Assembly: GCF_048565625.1 (NCBI RefSeq)
Contig: NZ_JBLZUR010000002.1
Location: forward strand, 2,542,001 to 2,606,000
Length of the DNA stretch: 64,000 bases
From: JBLZUR01 sp048565625
GTDB lineage: Bacteria > Pseudomonadota > Alphaproteobacteria > Sphingomonadales > Sphingomonadaceae
Direction: 5' to 3'
Shown: in pieces, positions 20,401 through 28,491 of the stretch
Position numbering within the stretch: the first letter of the stretch is position 1
How the letters are laid out: the number at the start of each line of letters is the position of its first letter
Notes under the pieces: model-generated
The model's database searches: none
Told to the model about the DNA's origin: nothing
What the model saw: the letters and a program-made list of their open reading frames with translations, nothing else
Made by a program: the position numbers and the translations under genes

Positions 20401-20471
20401 CACAACTCCCCGTTCGTGCTGAGCGAAGTCGAAGCACGGGTCACAAGCGCCCCTCGAACCCGCCCTTCGAT

Positions 20472-20492
20472 CTTTACACCGGAGGTGTAAAG
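20472..20492. promoter_or_regulatory. Perfect 9-bp dyad upstream of adenosine deaminase
   Basis: CTTTACACC, spacer GGA, GGTGTAAAG: a perfect inverted repeat, A/T-rich compared with its surroundings. It lies 72-92 bases before the start of the divergent-facing adenosine deaminase gene. The shape fits a dimeric regulator site better than a terminator, since no T run follows on either strand. No regulator gene is adjacent. Confidence 0.45.
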
Positions 20493-20561
20493 TTTATCCC
20501 GAGCGCCTGCCTTGGCAGGCAGTCGAGGGACTCAGGGCGAGCGGGTGGCTAGATCGACCGG

Positions 20562-21318
20562 TCAGATCCCCGCATACCACTCATACCCCGTGGTATCCTC
20601 CCAGAACCCACCCTTGCCGCCCTGCACGCGGGCAAGGTCGTCCACCGCCTCCACGGCCATCACGAACTTCGCCTGCTTGTACCCCAGCTGCCGCTCCACG
20701 CGCAGCCGGACCGGCGCGCCATGTCCGACCGGCAAAGGGACGCCCGTTCATCGCCACCGCCAGGATCGTCTGCGGGTGCGCCGCGTCGATCAGGTCGATG
20801 CTCTCGTAATAGGGCACGCCCCCAAAATCGTCGGCACACCGAAACACGACATAGCGCGCCGCCCGCTTCAGCCCCGCGAAGCGCAGGATCGGCCAGAGCT
20901 GCGGCCCCGACCATTGCCCGATCGCGCTCCATCCCTCGACACAGTCATGCCGCGTGATCTGCGTCCGCCGGGGCAGGTTCTGCAGGTCGTAGAGCGACAG
21001 CGACAAGGGCCGCTCGACCAGCCCGCCCACCGTCATCCGCCAGTCGCGGAACCCGCTCGCCAGATGGCGCTGATACTCAGGCGATCGCGGCATGACATTG
21101 CCGTTGGTGCGAAACACGGGCGACATCTCCCCCGCTCCGAACTCCGGCGCGAGCGCTCCGCGATCCATCACCAGCCGCTGCGCACGATAGGTCAGCCCCT
21201 CCTCGCCCGTCAGCATCGCCTGCGCCGGCCGCGTCGCCCCGATCCGCTCGCAGCCGGAGAGCAGCACGCCGCCCCCGCCCGCCGCAAGCGCCCCGATCAG
21301 GCCGCGCCGCGTAATCAC
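20562..21318 (-). pseudogene. Sulfite-oxidase-type molybdopterin oxidoreductase, frameshifted
   Basis: A Tat-type lipoprotein signal (MITRRGLIG, then LLSGC) is followed by a molybdopterin domain with the cofactor cysteine in RHDCVEGWSAIGQWSGP near residue 125. Near residue 195 the frame breaks: the run AAA at 20734-20736 has one base more than expected. Dropping it restores a typical family ending (LPVGHGAPVRLRVE, KQAKFVMAVE, GFWEDTTGYEWYAGI) with a stop at 20562. As written, the frame runs into unrelated residues and stops at 20581. It may be a true mutation or a sequence error. The GTG start overlaps the cytochrome gene by four bases. Confidence 0.82.
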
Positions 21319-22205
21319 CGCCGCACCCTGATCCAGCCGGTGATCATCGACCGCAATTCGTTAACCGGCCCGGCGAGCACCACCATGACGAGGTGGACGA
21401 CGACGAACCCCGTCATCCCGGCCGCACAGATGAAGTGGATCGACCGCGCCGACTGCCGCCCGCCGAACAGCTCGAGCAGCCAGGGCCAGGCCGCGTTCAG
21501 CGCCGGCGACATTGTCAGCCCCGTCGCGATCAGCAGCGGCAGCAGGATCAGCAGCACCATCAGATACGCCAGCTTCTGCAGCAGATTGTACCGCAGCGCC
21601 GCGTCCCCCTTGGGCAGCCGCAGCCGCAGGTGGTCCCGCAAATCGTGCCAGATCGCCTTGGGGGTAAGTTCCGCGCGCCTCGGCATCAGGTCGCGGGTCA
21701 GGTGCCGCGCGACCAGGCTCCACACCGCATAAAGCACCGTCCCGATCCCCAGCACCCAGGCGAAGGCGAGATGCCAGCGCCGCCCCTCGGCCAGGCTGTA
21801 ATGCGCCGGCAGCGTCGCCCAGTATGGAAATGCCCGCCGCGCCGGCCGCCCCTCGGCATCCGTCCATCGCCCCAGCACACCCGTCGTCGGGATCACCACC
21901 GGTCCCACGCGCATCAGCCCGCGATCGCCGATCCCGCCGATCTCCAACCAGGCGCGATCCTGATTGGCACCGTACTCGCCCCAATACAGCCGCGGATGCG
22001 CGTTGAAGATCGACAGCCCGCTCATCAGCATGACGAGCACGGTGACCGCATTCACCCAATGCCAGATCCGCACCGGCAGGCGGTGCCGAAACGTCAGCGT
22101 CCCGCGCGGGTCGCCCGGCCGGTTCAGCGGGACGGCCCGCCCGTCATGACGAGAAGAACGCCGCGAACTCGGATGGCACGTTGAACACCGGCCCCGCCTC
22201 GACAT
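21315..22205 (-). CDS. Cytochrome b561-type membrane subunit, partner of the molybdopterin enzyme
   Basis: A membrane protein with four to five hydrophobic segments and haem-ligand-type histidines (RIWHWVNAVTVLVML, RRWHLAFAWVLG, IHFICAAGMTGFVVVHLVMV), similar to thiosulfate reductase or YedZ-like b-type subunits. It would pass electrons between quinone and the periplasmic molybdopterin enzyme encoded next. The start is uncertain. The conserved part begins near 22127. The ATG given has no SD and overlaps the preceding gene by 62 bases. An ATG at 22147 that overlaps the preceding stop as ATGA would be the natural start, but it runs into a stop after seven codons unless one base is missing near 22135. 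Confidence 0.78.
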   Translation of the reverse strand: MSRRGRCSTCHPSSRRSSRHDGRAVPLNRPGDPRGTLTFRHRLPVRIWHWVNAVTVLVMLMSGLSIFNAHPRLYWGEYGANQDRAWLEIGGIGDRGLMRVGPVVIPTTGVLGRWTDAEGRPARRAFPYWATLPAHYSLAEGRRWHLAFAWVLGIGTVLYAVWSLVARHLTRDLMPRRAELTPKAIWHDLRDHLRLRLPKGDAALRYNLLQKLAYLMVLLILLPLLIATGLTMSPALNAAWPWLLELFGGRQSARSIHFICAAGMTGFVVVHLVMVVLAGPVNELRSMITGWIRVRR

Positions 22206-22407
22206 GGATGAAGGCACCGTGATCGCCCGATCGCGTCACGAAATGGTTCACCGCCACGACCGGCAGGATGGTCACCGCCTCATCCGCGCCGTCGCGCACC
22301 AGGAAGCCCTCGCCGACGCGCGGCACCACGTCGAGGTCATATTCCCCGACGATGCTCATGTCGTCCGGGTTGCCGGTCGGCACTCCTTCGAAGACGAAGA
22401 CTTTCAC
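22144..22407 (-). CDS. Small conserved-looking hypothetical protein
   Basis: An 87-residue soluble protein beginning VKVFVFEGVPTGNPDDMSIV from a GTG with AGGGAG eight bases upstream. It contains VVAVNHFVTRSGDHGAFIHV and ends SEFAAFFSS. I do not recognise a family. It is the first gene of a three-gene unit with the cytochrome b and molybdopterin oxidoreductase genes. Confidence 0.6.
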   Translation of the reverse strand: MKVFVFEGVPTGNPDDMSIVGEYDLDVVPRVGEGFLVRDGADEAVTILPVVAVNHFVTRSGDHGAFIHVEAGPVFNVPSEFAAFFSS

Positions 22408-22473
22408 GCGCGCTACTCCCTGGAAGGCCAATCAGCGCCGCCCGCCATATGCAGCGGCAATCGCCGCCGCAAG

Positions 22474-22965
22474 CTAGGCCTTGGCCGGCCGCCCGAACCC
22501 GCGCGCGATCGCCGCTGCACTCGCCAGCACCGCCGCATCCTCGACGAAGCCGGTCGCCGTCTGGCCATAGCGCGGCATCGTCGCCATTCGTGCCCGCCAG
22601 CCGGGATAGGACGCCACCACCGCCGTCACCCCGCCGACCGCCGCGCCCAGCCAGCGCTTCTCCCGCGACGCCAGAGCCGCCCCCGCGATCGCCGAGGTGA
22701 CGAAGCGCGCGGCGAGCCCGATCGGCACGATCCGGTCGGGCGCGGTCTTTTGCTTGTCCCCCGCCCATTCCGCCGCCGCCAGCGCCAGCGTGCCGGCAGC
22801 CACCGCCGGATGGCCGAGCAGCTTCGACGCGCCATTATCCTTGGGAAGCTCGCCCCGCGCGGCCGCAACCGCCACCGTCGCAAGCGGTGTCAGCGCCCGC
22901 TGCCCTCCGACCAGGCCCATCAGGAACGAAGCGAGCATAAGAAATCCGATCGATGATTGAGCCAC
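22474..22965 (-). CDS. DUF4126-like membrane protein
   Basis: A 163-residue membrane protein with three to four weak hydrophobic segments rich in Ala and Gly. It contains GGQRALTPLATVAVAA near the N-terminus and GGVTAVVASYPGWRARM later, features of small DUF4126-type proteins of unknown role. It starts at a GTG and lies 66 bases upstream of the next minus-strand gene, probably in its own unit. Confidence 0.65.
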   Translation of the reverse strand: MAQSSIGFLMLASFLMGLVGGQRALTPLATVAVAAARGELPKDNGASKLLGHPAVAAGTLALAAAEWAGDKQKTAPDRIVPIGLAARFVTSAIAGAALASREKRWLGAAVGGVTAVVASYPGWRARMATMPRYGQTATGFVEDAAVLASAAAIARGFGRPAKA

Positions 22966-22974
22966 CGAAACGCA

Positions 22975-22998
22975 CGGCGGAGGAGCAAGGCTCCGCCG
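22975..22998 (-). terminator. Hairpin after the M56 peptidase gene
   Basis: A stem of eight pairs (CGGCGGAG and CTCCGCCG around an 8-base loop) lies about 45 bases downstream of the M56 gene stop. The T run after it on the minus strand is weak, so its function as a terminator is uncertain. Confidence 0.35.
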
Positions 22999-23041
22999 GG
23001 TCTCGAAACTATGCCCGCATCACAACCGCGCCCCCTCGCCC

Positions 23042-24697
23042 TCAGTTCCCCGCTTCGAGCCGGGCGATCTCGCGGTCGAGATTGTCGCGCGCATGGCGCA
23101 GGGAGGCTGCGGCCATCTCCTTGGAGGAGCCACAGAGCGCGAGCGTGGACCAGTCAGACGTGGCGGCGACCGGCTTGCCCTTCTCGGCGCAGGCGCGGGC
23201 CATGCTGGCGCGCTGGCGTTCGATCATCGCCTGCGCGCTGTGGCTGGCACGCTCGGCATGGCGATCGGCGACCGCCGCCGCGCGATCCGCCGCCGCCGCG
23301 TCACGATCGGCCTGGCGGCCGGCGATCTCCGCCTGACGCGCGGCGAGCATGGCGTGACGCTCGGCCGATCGGGCGCTGGCGGAGGCGACATGCAAGGCGC
23401 TGTCCACGGCGGCGTCGATCTCCGCGCGGCTGGGTACGTCGGGCGCGACCGGCGCAACGGGTGGGAACGGCGCATGCGGAACGCCCGTGGGCGGCAAGGG
23501 AGCCGAGGGCGCAACCGGGGCGATCGATGCGATCGGACCGACCGGCTCGACAGGAGGCACCGACTCAACCCACGTCTTCTCGACGCGGTGACGTGCGGGG
23601 GAGACACGACCACCATCGCCAGTGACCCGCGGCGCGATCATGCTCGCCGCCGTGCGATCGACCGGCGACATCTCCGTCATGCGGAACTTGGCCGTGGTCG
23701 CCTCTGCATTCTCGGTGGCAATGCCGACGGAGGCGGTGACGCCGAGGCCGAGGCCGACCAGAGCGGCGACACCGAGCTTGCCGGCCATTGCCAGGCCACC
23801 GCGCGTCTCGCCCTTGCCCATCATTTTCAGCCGACGCTTCAGCTGGTCCTTGTGGTTGAGGGCGCAGGCGGCGGCGGGGGCGCGCTTGCACGCGGCCTTC
23901 ACCACGGCCGACCCGTAGATGTAGCGGCTGTCGGGCGTCGCGCCTTTCAGCACCGTCGCGTCGCAGGCGAGTTCCTGATCGACGCGGAAGGCGCGATAGG
24001 CGCGATGCGCGATCGGGTTGAACCAGTGCATCGAGAGGACCGCCAGCGCGCCGAGATTGGCGAAGATGTCCCAGCGGTCATGGTGCGCCGCCTCGTGCAG
24101 GACGGCCAGACGCCGCTCCTCGCTGCTGTACCGTGACAGGAAGTCGGCGGGCAGGAAGATGCGGCGGCGAATGAAGCCGGCCGCCATCGGCCCCTCGACG
24201 CCAGGTGTGACGAGCACGTCGATGCCGCATTCGCGCGACAGGAGCTTCGCGCCCTCCATCGCGCGGCGGATGAACGCCGCATAGTTCAGCATCTGCCAGG
24301 CGAACCAAAGCGCCGCCCCCGCCAGCCAGACGGTCAGCAGGATCGTCGGCCAGTCCTGCGCCGCGATGGTCGCCCAGGCGGAGGAGGTGTCGGCGATCGG
24401 CGCGCGGGCGGCGATCTCGACGGCATGGGCCTGCGCCTCCACCGGGTCCATCAGCGCCAGGGTGACCTGGGCGCTATGCCCCTCGTCCGCAGAAGCGACA
24501 GTCGCAACCGGCACATAGAGCGCCTGCCAGCCCCAGCCTTCGGGCAGCGGCGGCAGGACCATGCGGAGCGCGGGCAGCGCCCAGAGCAGATAGGCGTATT
24601 TGCCGCCGAACTTGGCGGCGACCGGCTGCCGCAGGATCATCACCACCGCCATCAGCATGGTGGTCGCGACCAGGGTTTCCACGATCCAGGAACTCAT
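23042..24697 (-). CDS. BlaR1/M56-family membrane metallopeptidase (sensor-type)
   Basis: A 551-residue membrane protein. The N-terminal half has about four membrane segments and a cytoplasmic zinc-peptidase domain with HEAAHH at residues 201-206, preceded by the family block TPGVEGPMAAGF. In BlaR1 and MecR1 this domain cleaves the repressor after signal sensing. No penicillin-binding sensor domain follows. Instead there is a Pro-rich linker and, from about 440 to 520, an Ala/Arg/Asp/Glu-rich helical stretch likely to form a coiled coil. Its ATG overlaps the stop of the BlaI-type gene by four bases, so the pair is translationally coupled. The signal is unknown. Confidence 0.88.
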   Translation of the reverse strand: MSSWIVETLVATTMLMAVVMILRQPVAAKFGGKYAYLLWALPALRMVLPPLPEGWGWQALYVPVATVASADEGHSAQVTLALMDPVEAQAHAVEIAARAPIADTSSAWATIAAQDWPTILLTVWLAGAALWFAWQMLNYAAFIRRAMEGAKLLSRECGIDVLVTPGVEGPMAAGFIRRRIFLPADFLSRYSSEERRLAVLHEAAHHDRWDIFANLGALAVLSMHWFNPIAHRAYRAFRVDQELACDATVLKGATPDSRYIYGSAVVKAACKRAPAAACALNHKDQLKRRLKMMGKGETRGGLAMAGKLGVAALVGLGLGVTASVGIATENAEATTAKFRMTEMSPVDRTAASMIAPRVTGDGGRVSPARHRVEKTWVESVPPVEPVGPIASIAPVAPSAPLPPTGVPHAPFPPVAPVAPDVPSRAEIDAAVDSALHVASASARSAERHAMLAARQAEIAGRQADRDAAAADRAAAVADRHAERASHSAQAMIERQRASMARACAEKGKPVAATSDWSTLALCGSSKEMAAASLRHARDNLDREIARLEAGN

Positions 24698-25062
24698 TTC
24701 TTCAGCTCCTTCAGAAGGGCCTCAAGCTCATCGATATCCGCGTCAGATAGGCGATCCTGCCCGGCGAGATGGGCGACCAGCGGCGCCGCGCGTCCACCGA
24801 AGAGGCGATCCACCAGCCGCGTCGACTCGCGTGCGACGAAGGCCTCGCGCGGCACGACCGGGCTGTAGAGATACCGCCGCCCATCTTCCTGATGGGCGAG
24901 CACGCCCTTGGCGAGCAGGCGCGAGAGCATGGTCTTGACCGTGCGGTCGCTCCAGTCCTTGCCCCCCTCCAGCCGCTCGACGATCTCGGCGGCGGTGAGC
25001 GGATCGGCGGAGGCCCAGAGGACCTCCATTACCACCTGCTCGGCTTCGCTGATCCGCTCCAC
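24694..25062 (-). CDS. BlaI/MecI/CopY-family repressor
   Basis: A 122-residue repressor with an N-terminal winged helix (ISEAEQVVMEVLW, LTAAEIVERL, WSDRTVKTMLSRLLAKGVL) and a C-terminal dimerisation helix region. In the family, two dimers bind TACA/TGTA-type dyads and cleavage by the partner M56 protease relieves repression. It starts at a GTG with GAGGAG upstream. Matching dyads lie 22-50 bases before the start, so it is expected to repress its own operon. Confidence 0.92.
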   Translation of the reverse strand: MERISEAEQVVMEVLWASADPLTAAEIVERLEGGKDWSDRTVKTMLSRLLAKGVLAHQEDGRRYLYSPVVPREAFVARESTRLVDRLFGGRAAPLVAHLAGQDRLSDADIDELEALLKELKK

Positions 25063-25083
25063 GACTCACTCCTCGATTACGGG

Positions 25084-25112
25084 TGTAGTCGTATCTGACT
25101 ACAGGCGTAGTC
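25084..25112 (-). promoter_or_regulatory. BlaI-type operator, overlapping dyads
   Basis: Three half-sites alternate: GTAGTC, GACTAC, GTAGTC. The first two form the perfect palindrome TGTAGTC-GTATCT-GACTACA, and the last two form GACTAC-AGGC-GTAGTC. The second has the spacing and ACA/TGT-like core of known BlaI operators. They sit directly upstream of the blaI-type gene, where the promoter should be. Confidence 0.75.
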
Positions 25113-25131
25113 GTCAAGTGCGCGAGAAACT

Positions 25132-25271
25132 GATCCTCCCCTGGAAGGGGAGGGGGACCAGCCGCAGGCTGGTGGAGGGGTAAGTGCCGCACACGATCCG
25201 GTCTCTTGCGGAGCGCTACCCCTCCACCACCGCCTAGCGGCGGCGGCCCCCTCCCCCTCTGGGGGAGGATT
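25132..25271. repeat. Palindromic intergenic repeat, copy E
   Basis: Same family as 1022-1159. It runs from GATCCTCCCCTGGAAGGGGA to CCCCCTCTGGGGGAGGATT with an empty centre of about 35 bases. It lies between the divergent blaI-type gene and leuC. Confidence 0.85.
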
Positions 25272-25345
25272 AAAGCCCCACTTGCCCCAGCCACAGAACC
25301 ACCCGCCTTCCATGCACACGTGCACGCGCGTATGGGCAACGCCTT

Positions 25346-26791
25346 ATGTCTACAAAGCCCCGCACCTTGTACGAAAAGATTTGGGACGCGCATGTCGTCG
25401 AGCGTCGCCCGGATGGAACCTGCCTGATCTATATCGATCGCCACCTCGTTCATGAAGTAACGAGTCCGCAGGCCTTCGAAGGGCTTCGCGTCGCGGGGCG
25501 AAAGGTGCGGCGGCCGGACCTCACGCTCGCGGTGCCTGACCACAACCTGCCGACCACCCCGCGCGTGGACGCGGCGGGCCAGCGCCTGCCCATTGCCGAC
25601 GCCGAATCCGCGCAGCAGCTCGCCGCACTCGAGCGGAACGCGCCGGAGTTCGGCATCCACTATATCGATGCGGTCGCACCCGAGCAGGGCATCGTCCATG
25701 TCGTCGGCCCCGAACAGGGCTTTTCGCTGCCCGGCACGACCATCGTCTGCGGCGACAGCCACACCTCCGCGCATGGCGGCATGGGCGCGCTCGCCTTCGG
25801 CATCGGCACGTCGGAGGTGGAGCATGTGCTCGCCACCCAGACCCTGTTGCTCTCGCCGTCGAAGACGATGGAGGTGCGGGTCGACGGGACGCTCGGCGCG
25901 GGCGTGACGCCGAAGGACGTGATCCTCCACATCATCGGCCGGATCGGCGCGGCGGGCGGCACCGGCTATGTCATCGAATATACCGGCAACGTCTTCCGCG
26001 AGATGTCGGTCGAGGGGCGGCTGACCGTCTGCAACATGTCGATCGAGGGCGGCGCGCGCGCGGGCCTCGTCGCACCCGACGACATCACCTTCGCCTATCT
26101 GAAGGACCGCCCGATGGCGCCGGCGGGGGCGGAATGGGACAAGGCGGTCGCCTGCTGGCGCAGCCTCGCAACCGATCCTGGCGCGACCTACGACAAGACC
26201 GTGGTAATCGACGCGGCGGAGATCGCGCCCTGCCTCACCTGGGGCACCAGCCCGGAGGACGTCGTGCCGATCACCGGCACCGTGCCCGATCCGGCCAGCT
26301 TCGCCGATCCGTCGAAGCAGGTCGCAGCAAAAAAGTCGCTCGACTATATGGGCCTGACACCCGGCACCCGGATGGCCGACGTGCCGGTCGAGAACGTCTT
26401 CATCGGCAGCTGCACCAACAGCCGTATCGAGGACCTCCGCGCCGCCGCCGCTATCGCGCGCGGTCGCAGGGTCGCGCCAAATGTGAAGCAGGCGCTGATC
26501 GTCCCCGGCTCCGGCCTGGTGAAGCGGCAGGCGGAGGCCGAGGGCCTTGACCGCATCTTCCTCGACGCCGGCTTCGAATGGCGGGAACCGGGCTGCTCCG
26601 CCTGCCTCGCCATGAACCCGGACAAGGTGCCGCCGGGCGAACGCTGCGCCTCCACCTCCAACCGCAACTTCGTCGGCCGCCAGGGCCCCGGCGCCCGCAC
26701 CCACCTTGTCTCTCCGGCGATGGCGGCGGCAGCGGCGGTGACCGGCAGGCTCACCGACGTTCGCGAGTTGATGAGCCCTGCTGCTGCATGA
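25346..26791 (+). CDS. leuC: 3-isopropylmalate dehydratase large subunit
   Basis: The large subunit of isopropylmalate isomerase, which moves the hydroxyl of 2-isopropylmalate in leucine synthesis. It has 481 residues, the normal length. The 4Fe-4S cluster cysteines are visible in FIGSCTNSRIEDLR (about residue 350) and GCSACLAMNPD (about 412 and 415). Substrate-site blocks PDHNLPTTPR and VCGDSHTSAHGGMGALAFG are present. The partner leuD lies 709 bases downstream, separated by a toxin-antitoxin pair. Confidence 0.97.
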   Translation: MSTKPRTLYEKIWDAHVVERRPDGTCLIYIDRHLVHEVTSPQAFEGLRVAGRKVRRPDLTLAVPDHNLPTTPRVDAAGQRLPIADAESAQQLAALERNAPEFGIHYIDAVAPEQGIVHVVGPEQGFSLPGTTIVCGDSHTSAHGGMGALAFGIGTSEVEHVLATQTLLLSPSKTMEVRVDGTLGAGVTPKDVILHIIGRIGAAGGTGYVIEYTGNVFREMSVEGRLTVCNMSIEGGARAGLVAPDDITFAYLKDRPMAPAGAEWDKAVACWRSLATDPGATYDKTVVIDAAEIAPCLTWGTSPEDVVPITGTVPDPASFADPSKQVAAKKSLDYMGLTPGTRMADVPVENVFIGSCTNSRIEDLRAAAAIARGRRVAPNVKQALIVPGSGLVKRQAEAEGLDRIFLDAGFEWREPGCSACLAMNPDKVPPGERCASTSNRNFVGRQGPGARTHLVSPAMAAAAAVTGRLTDVRELMSPAAA

Positions 26792-26826
26792 TATGACCAG
26801 AACATCTAATTAAAGGGTCATATTTG

Positions 26827-27093
26827 ATGGATGCGCGCACGACAGAATTCGCGGTCGCCGATGCCAAGGCTCGCTTTTCCGAACTGCTTGACCGCGCCGA
26901 GGCCGGAGAGGAGATCGTCATCCGGCGGCACGGCAAGGCAGTGGCGAGGCTTGTCGCCGCGCGTGAGGCTCCGAAGACGGCGGAAGACAAGCGGCGAGCG
27001 TTGGACGCGTGGAAAAAGTGGCGCGCCGAGAGCGGGCCACGCCTTCAACCCGGCGATTCGATCAAGGGTTGGATCAACGAAGGTCGCCGATGA
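26827..27093 (+). CDS. Phd/YefM-type antitoxin
   Basis: An 88-residue antitoxin. The N-terminal DNA-binding fold is visible in FAVADAKARFSELLDRAEAG and EIVIRRHGKAVARLV, the usual Phd signature; the charged C-terminal tail (KKWRAESGPRLQPGDSIKGW) would wrap the toxin. I prefer the ATG at 26827 to a TTG one codon earlier. The stop overlaps the toxin ATG by four bases (ATGA). It would repress its own promoter, which may lie in the 35-base gap after leuC. Confidence 0.9.
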   Translation: MDARTTEFAVADAKARFSELLDRAEAGEEIVIRRHGKAVARLVAAREAPKTAEDKRRALDAWKKWRAESGPRLQPGDSIKGWINEGRR

Positions 27094-27503
27094 CCGGCTT
27101 CGTAATTGATGCTTCGCTTACCCTTGCATGGTACTTCGATGACGAACGCGCCGAGGAGACCTTGCTGGGCCGCGCCGTTGAGGACGGTGTGGTGGTGCCG
27201 GCGCACTGGTGGCTTGAAATCGCCAATGGCGCGCTGATGGGTGAGCGCGGGCAGCGGGCGCGTGTCGCGGATATCGCGAAGCTCGACGCGCTGGTCGGGC
27301 TGATGTCGGTGGAAACCGACAGTCCTATAGGCGAGGACGTCTTTGCGCGGGTTGTACCCCTGGCCCGCGCCCATCGCCTGACGATCTACGACGCCCTGTA
27401 TCTGGAACTTGCCGAACGGCGCGGACTCGCATTGGCCACGCTCGACAAGGAGCTTGCTCACGCCGCGCGTTCGGTCGGCGTCGAACTTCTGGAGCCTGCA
27501 TGA
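27090..27503 (+). CDS. vapC: VapC-type PIN-domain toxin
   Basis: A 137-residue PIN-domain ribonuclease. Expected acidic site residues are visible: Asp7 in FVIDASLTLAWYF, a Glu near 43 in WWLEIANGAL, the Asp of IYDALYLELA near 97 and the Asp of ATLDKEL near 116. Such toxins cut tRNA or rRNA until bound by the antitoxin. Its ATG overlaps the antitoxin stop and its stop TGA overlaps the leuD ATG, so the pair is fully integrated in the leucine operon. Confidence 0.92.
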   Translation: MTGFVIDASLTLAWYFDDERAEETLLGRAVEDGVVVPAHWWLEIANGALMGERGQRARVADIAKLDALVGLMSVETDSPIGEDVFARVVPLARAHRLTIYDALYLELAERRGLALATLDKELAHAARSVGVELLEPA

Positions 27504-28096
27504 TGAACCCCATCCACACCGTCGAAGGCCGCGCCTATCCGCTGGGCCTGAAAAACGTCGACACCGACGTCATCATCCCGGCGCATTATCTGAAGACGAT
27601 CACCCGCGCCGGCCTCGGCAAGGGCGCGTTCGAGACGATCCGCGCCGAGGCAGGCAACGTGTTCGACGATCCGGCTTATGCCGGCGCGCCCGTCATCATC
27701 GCCGGCGACAATTTCGGCTGCGGGTCCAGTCGCGAGCATGCCGCCTGGGCGCTGGCCGACATGGGCGTGACGGCGGTCATCGCGCCCAGCTTCTCGGACA
27801 TCTTCTCGGGCAACGCCTTCAAGAACGGCATCCTGACCGTCGTCCTGCCGCAGGATCAGGTCGATCGCCTGCTGGAGGTCGCGAAGACCGATCCAATCAC
27901 CATCGATCTGGAGACCTGCACGGTGACCACGCCGTTCCAGGATCGCTTCACCTTTGCGATGGACCCGTTCCGCCGCGATTGCCTGCTGAACGGGCAGGAC
28001 GAGATCGGGCTGACGCTCGCCATGGACGGCGCGATCGCGCGGTTCGAGGGGCGGATGGCGGACGAGCGTCCTTGGCTTGCCGAGGCCACCGCCTGA
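27500..28096 (+). CDS. leuD: 3-isopropylmalate dehydratase small subunit
   Basis: A 198-residue small subunit that supplies the swivelling domain to LeuC. Seen blocks: GLKNVDTDVIIPAHYLKTI, DNFGCGSSREHAAWAL and APSFSDIFSGNAFKNGIL, all diagnostic. The ATG at 27500 has GGAG five bases upstream; a second ATG follows at 27503. Translation is likely coupled to the toxin stop codon, so leuD expression may depend on transcription through the toxin-antitoxin genes. Confidence 0.97.
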   Translation: MMNPIHTVEGRAYPLGLKNVDTDVIIPAHYLKTITRAGLGKGAFETIRAEAGNVFDDPAYAGAPVIIAGDNFGCGSSREHAAWALADMGVTAVIAPSFSDIFSGNAFKNGILTVVLPQDQVDRLLEVAKTDPITIDLETCTVTTPFQDRFTFAMDPFRRDCLLNGQDEIGLTLAMDGAIARFEGRMADERPWLAEATA

Positions 28097-28163
28097 CCGC
28101 GCATTGCGGTGCGGGCCGCCTCGCCCTATCTCCGGCGTGAGACGATCAACCGAAGGGGTGGTG

Positions 28164-28487
28164 ATGACGACGTTCGACGATCGGGAGCGGGCTTTCGAGA
28201 CCAAGTTCGCCCATGACGAGGAAATGCAGTTCCGCATCGTCGCGCGTCGCAACCGGCTGGCCGGGCAATGGGCCGCGGGCCTGATGGGCCTCACCGCTGA
28301 AGAGACTGACGCCTATTACAAGGCGGTCGTGCAGGCCGATTTCGAGGAATCGGGCGACGACGACGTGATCCGCAAGCTCCTGTCCGATCTCCTCGCCGCC
28401 AATGTCGAGATCGACGAGGCGAAGGTGCGCGCGCAACTCGCCGACTGCACGGTCGAGGCGCGGCGCCAGCTTCTGGAAGTCAAGTAA
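28164..28487 (+). CDS. DUF1476 protein (F1-ATPase inhibitor zeta subunit family)
   Basis: A 107-residue mostly helical protein with the alphaproteobacterial signature FDDRERAFETKFAHDEE at the N-terminus, followed by RNRLAGQWAAGLMGL. In Paracoccus the family member is the zeta subunit that blocks ATP hydrolysis by F1Fo-ATP synthase. The ATG is preceded by AAGGGGTGGTG. It is the first of three closely spaced small genes with bolA and grxD. Confidence 0.92.
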   Translation: MTTFDDRERAFETKFAHDEEMQFRIVARRNRLAGQWAAGLMGLTAEETDAYYKAVVQADFEESGDDDVIRKLLSDLLAANVEIDEAKVRAQLADCTVEARRQLLEVK

Positions 28488-28491
28488 CGCC

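Noticed and set aside
24743..26704. Very long minus-strand frame over leuC and the blaI-type gene
   Set aside because: Both real genes are certain from motifs; the frame is a high-GC shadow.
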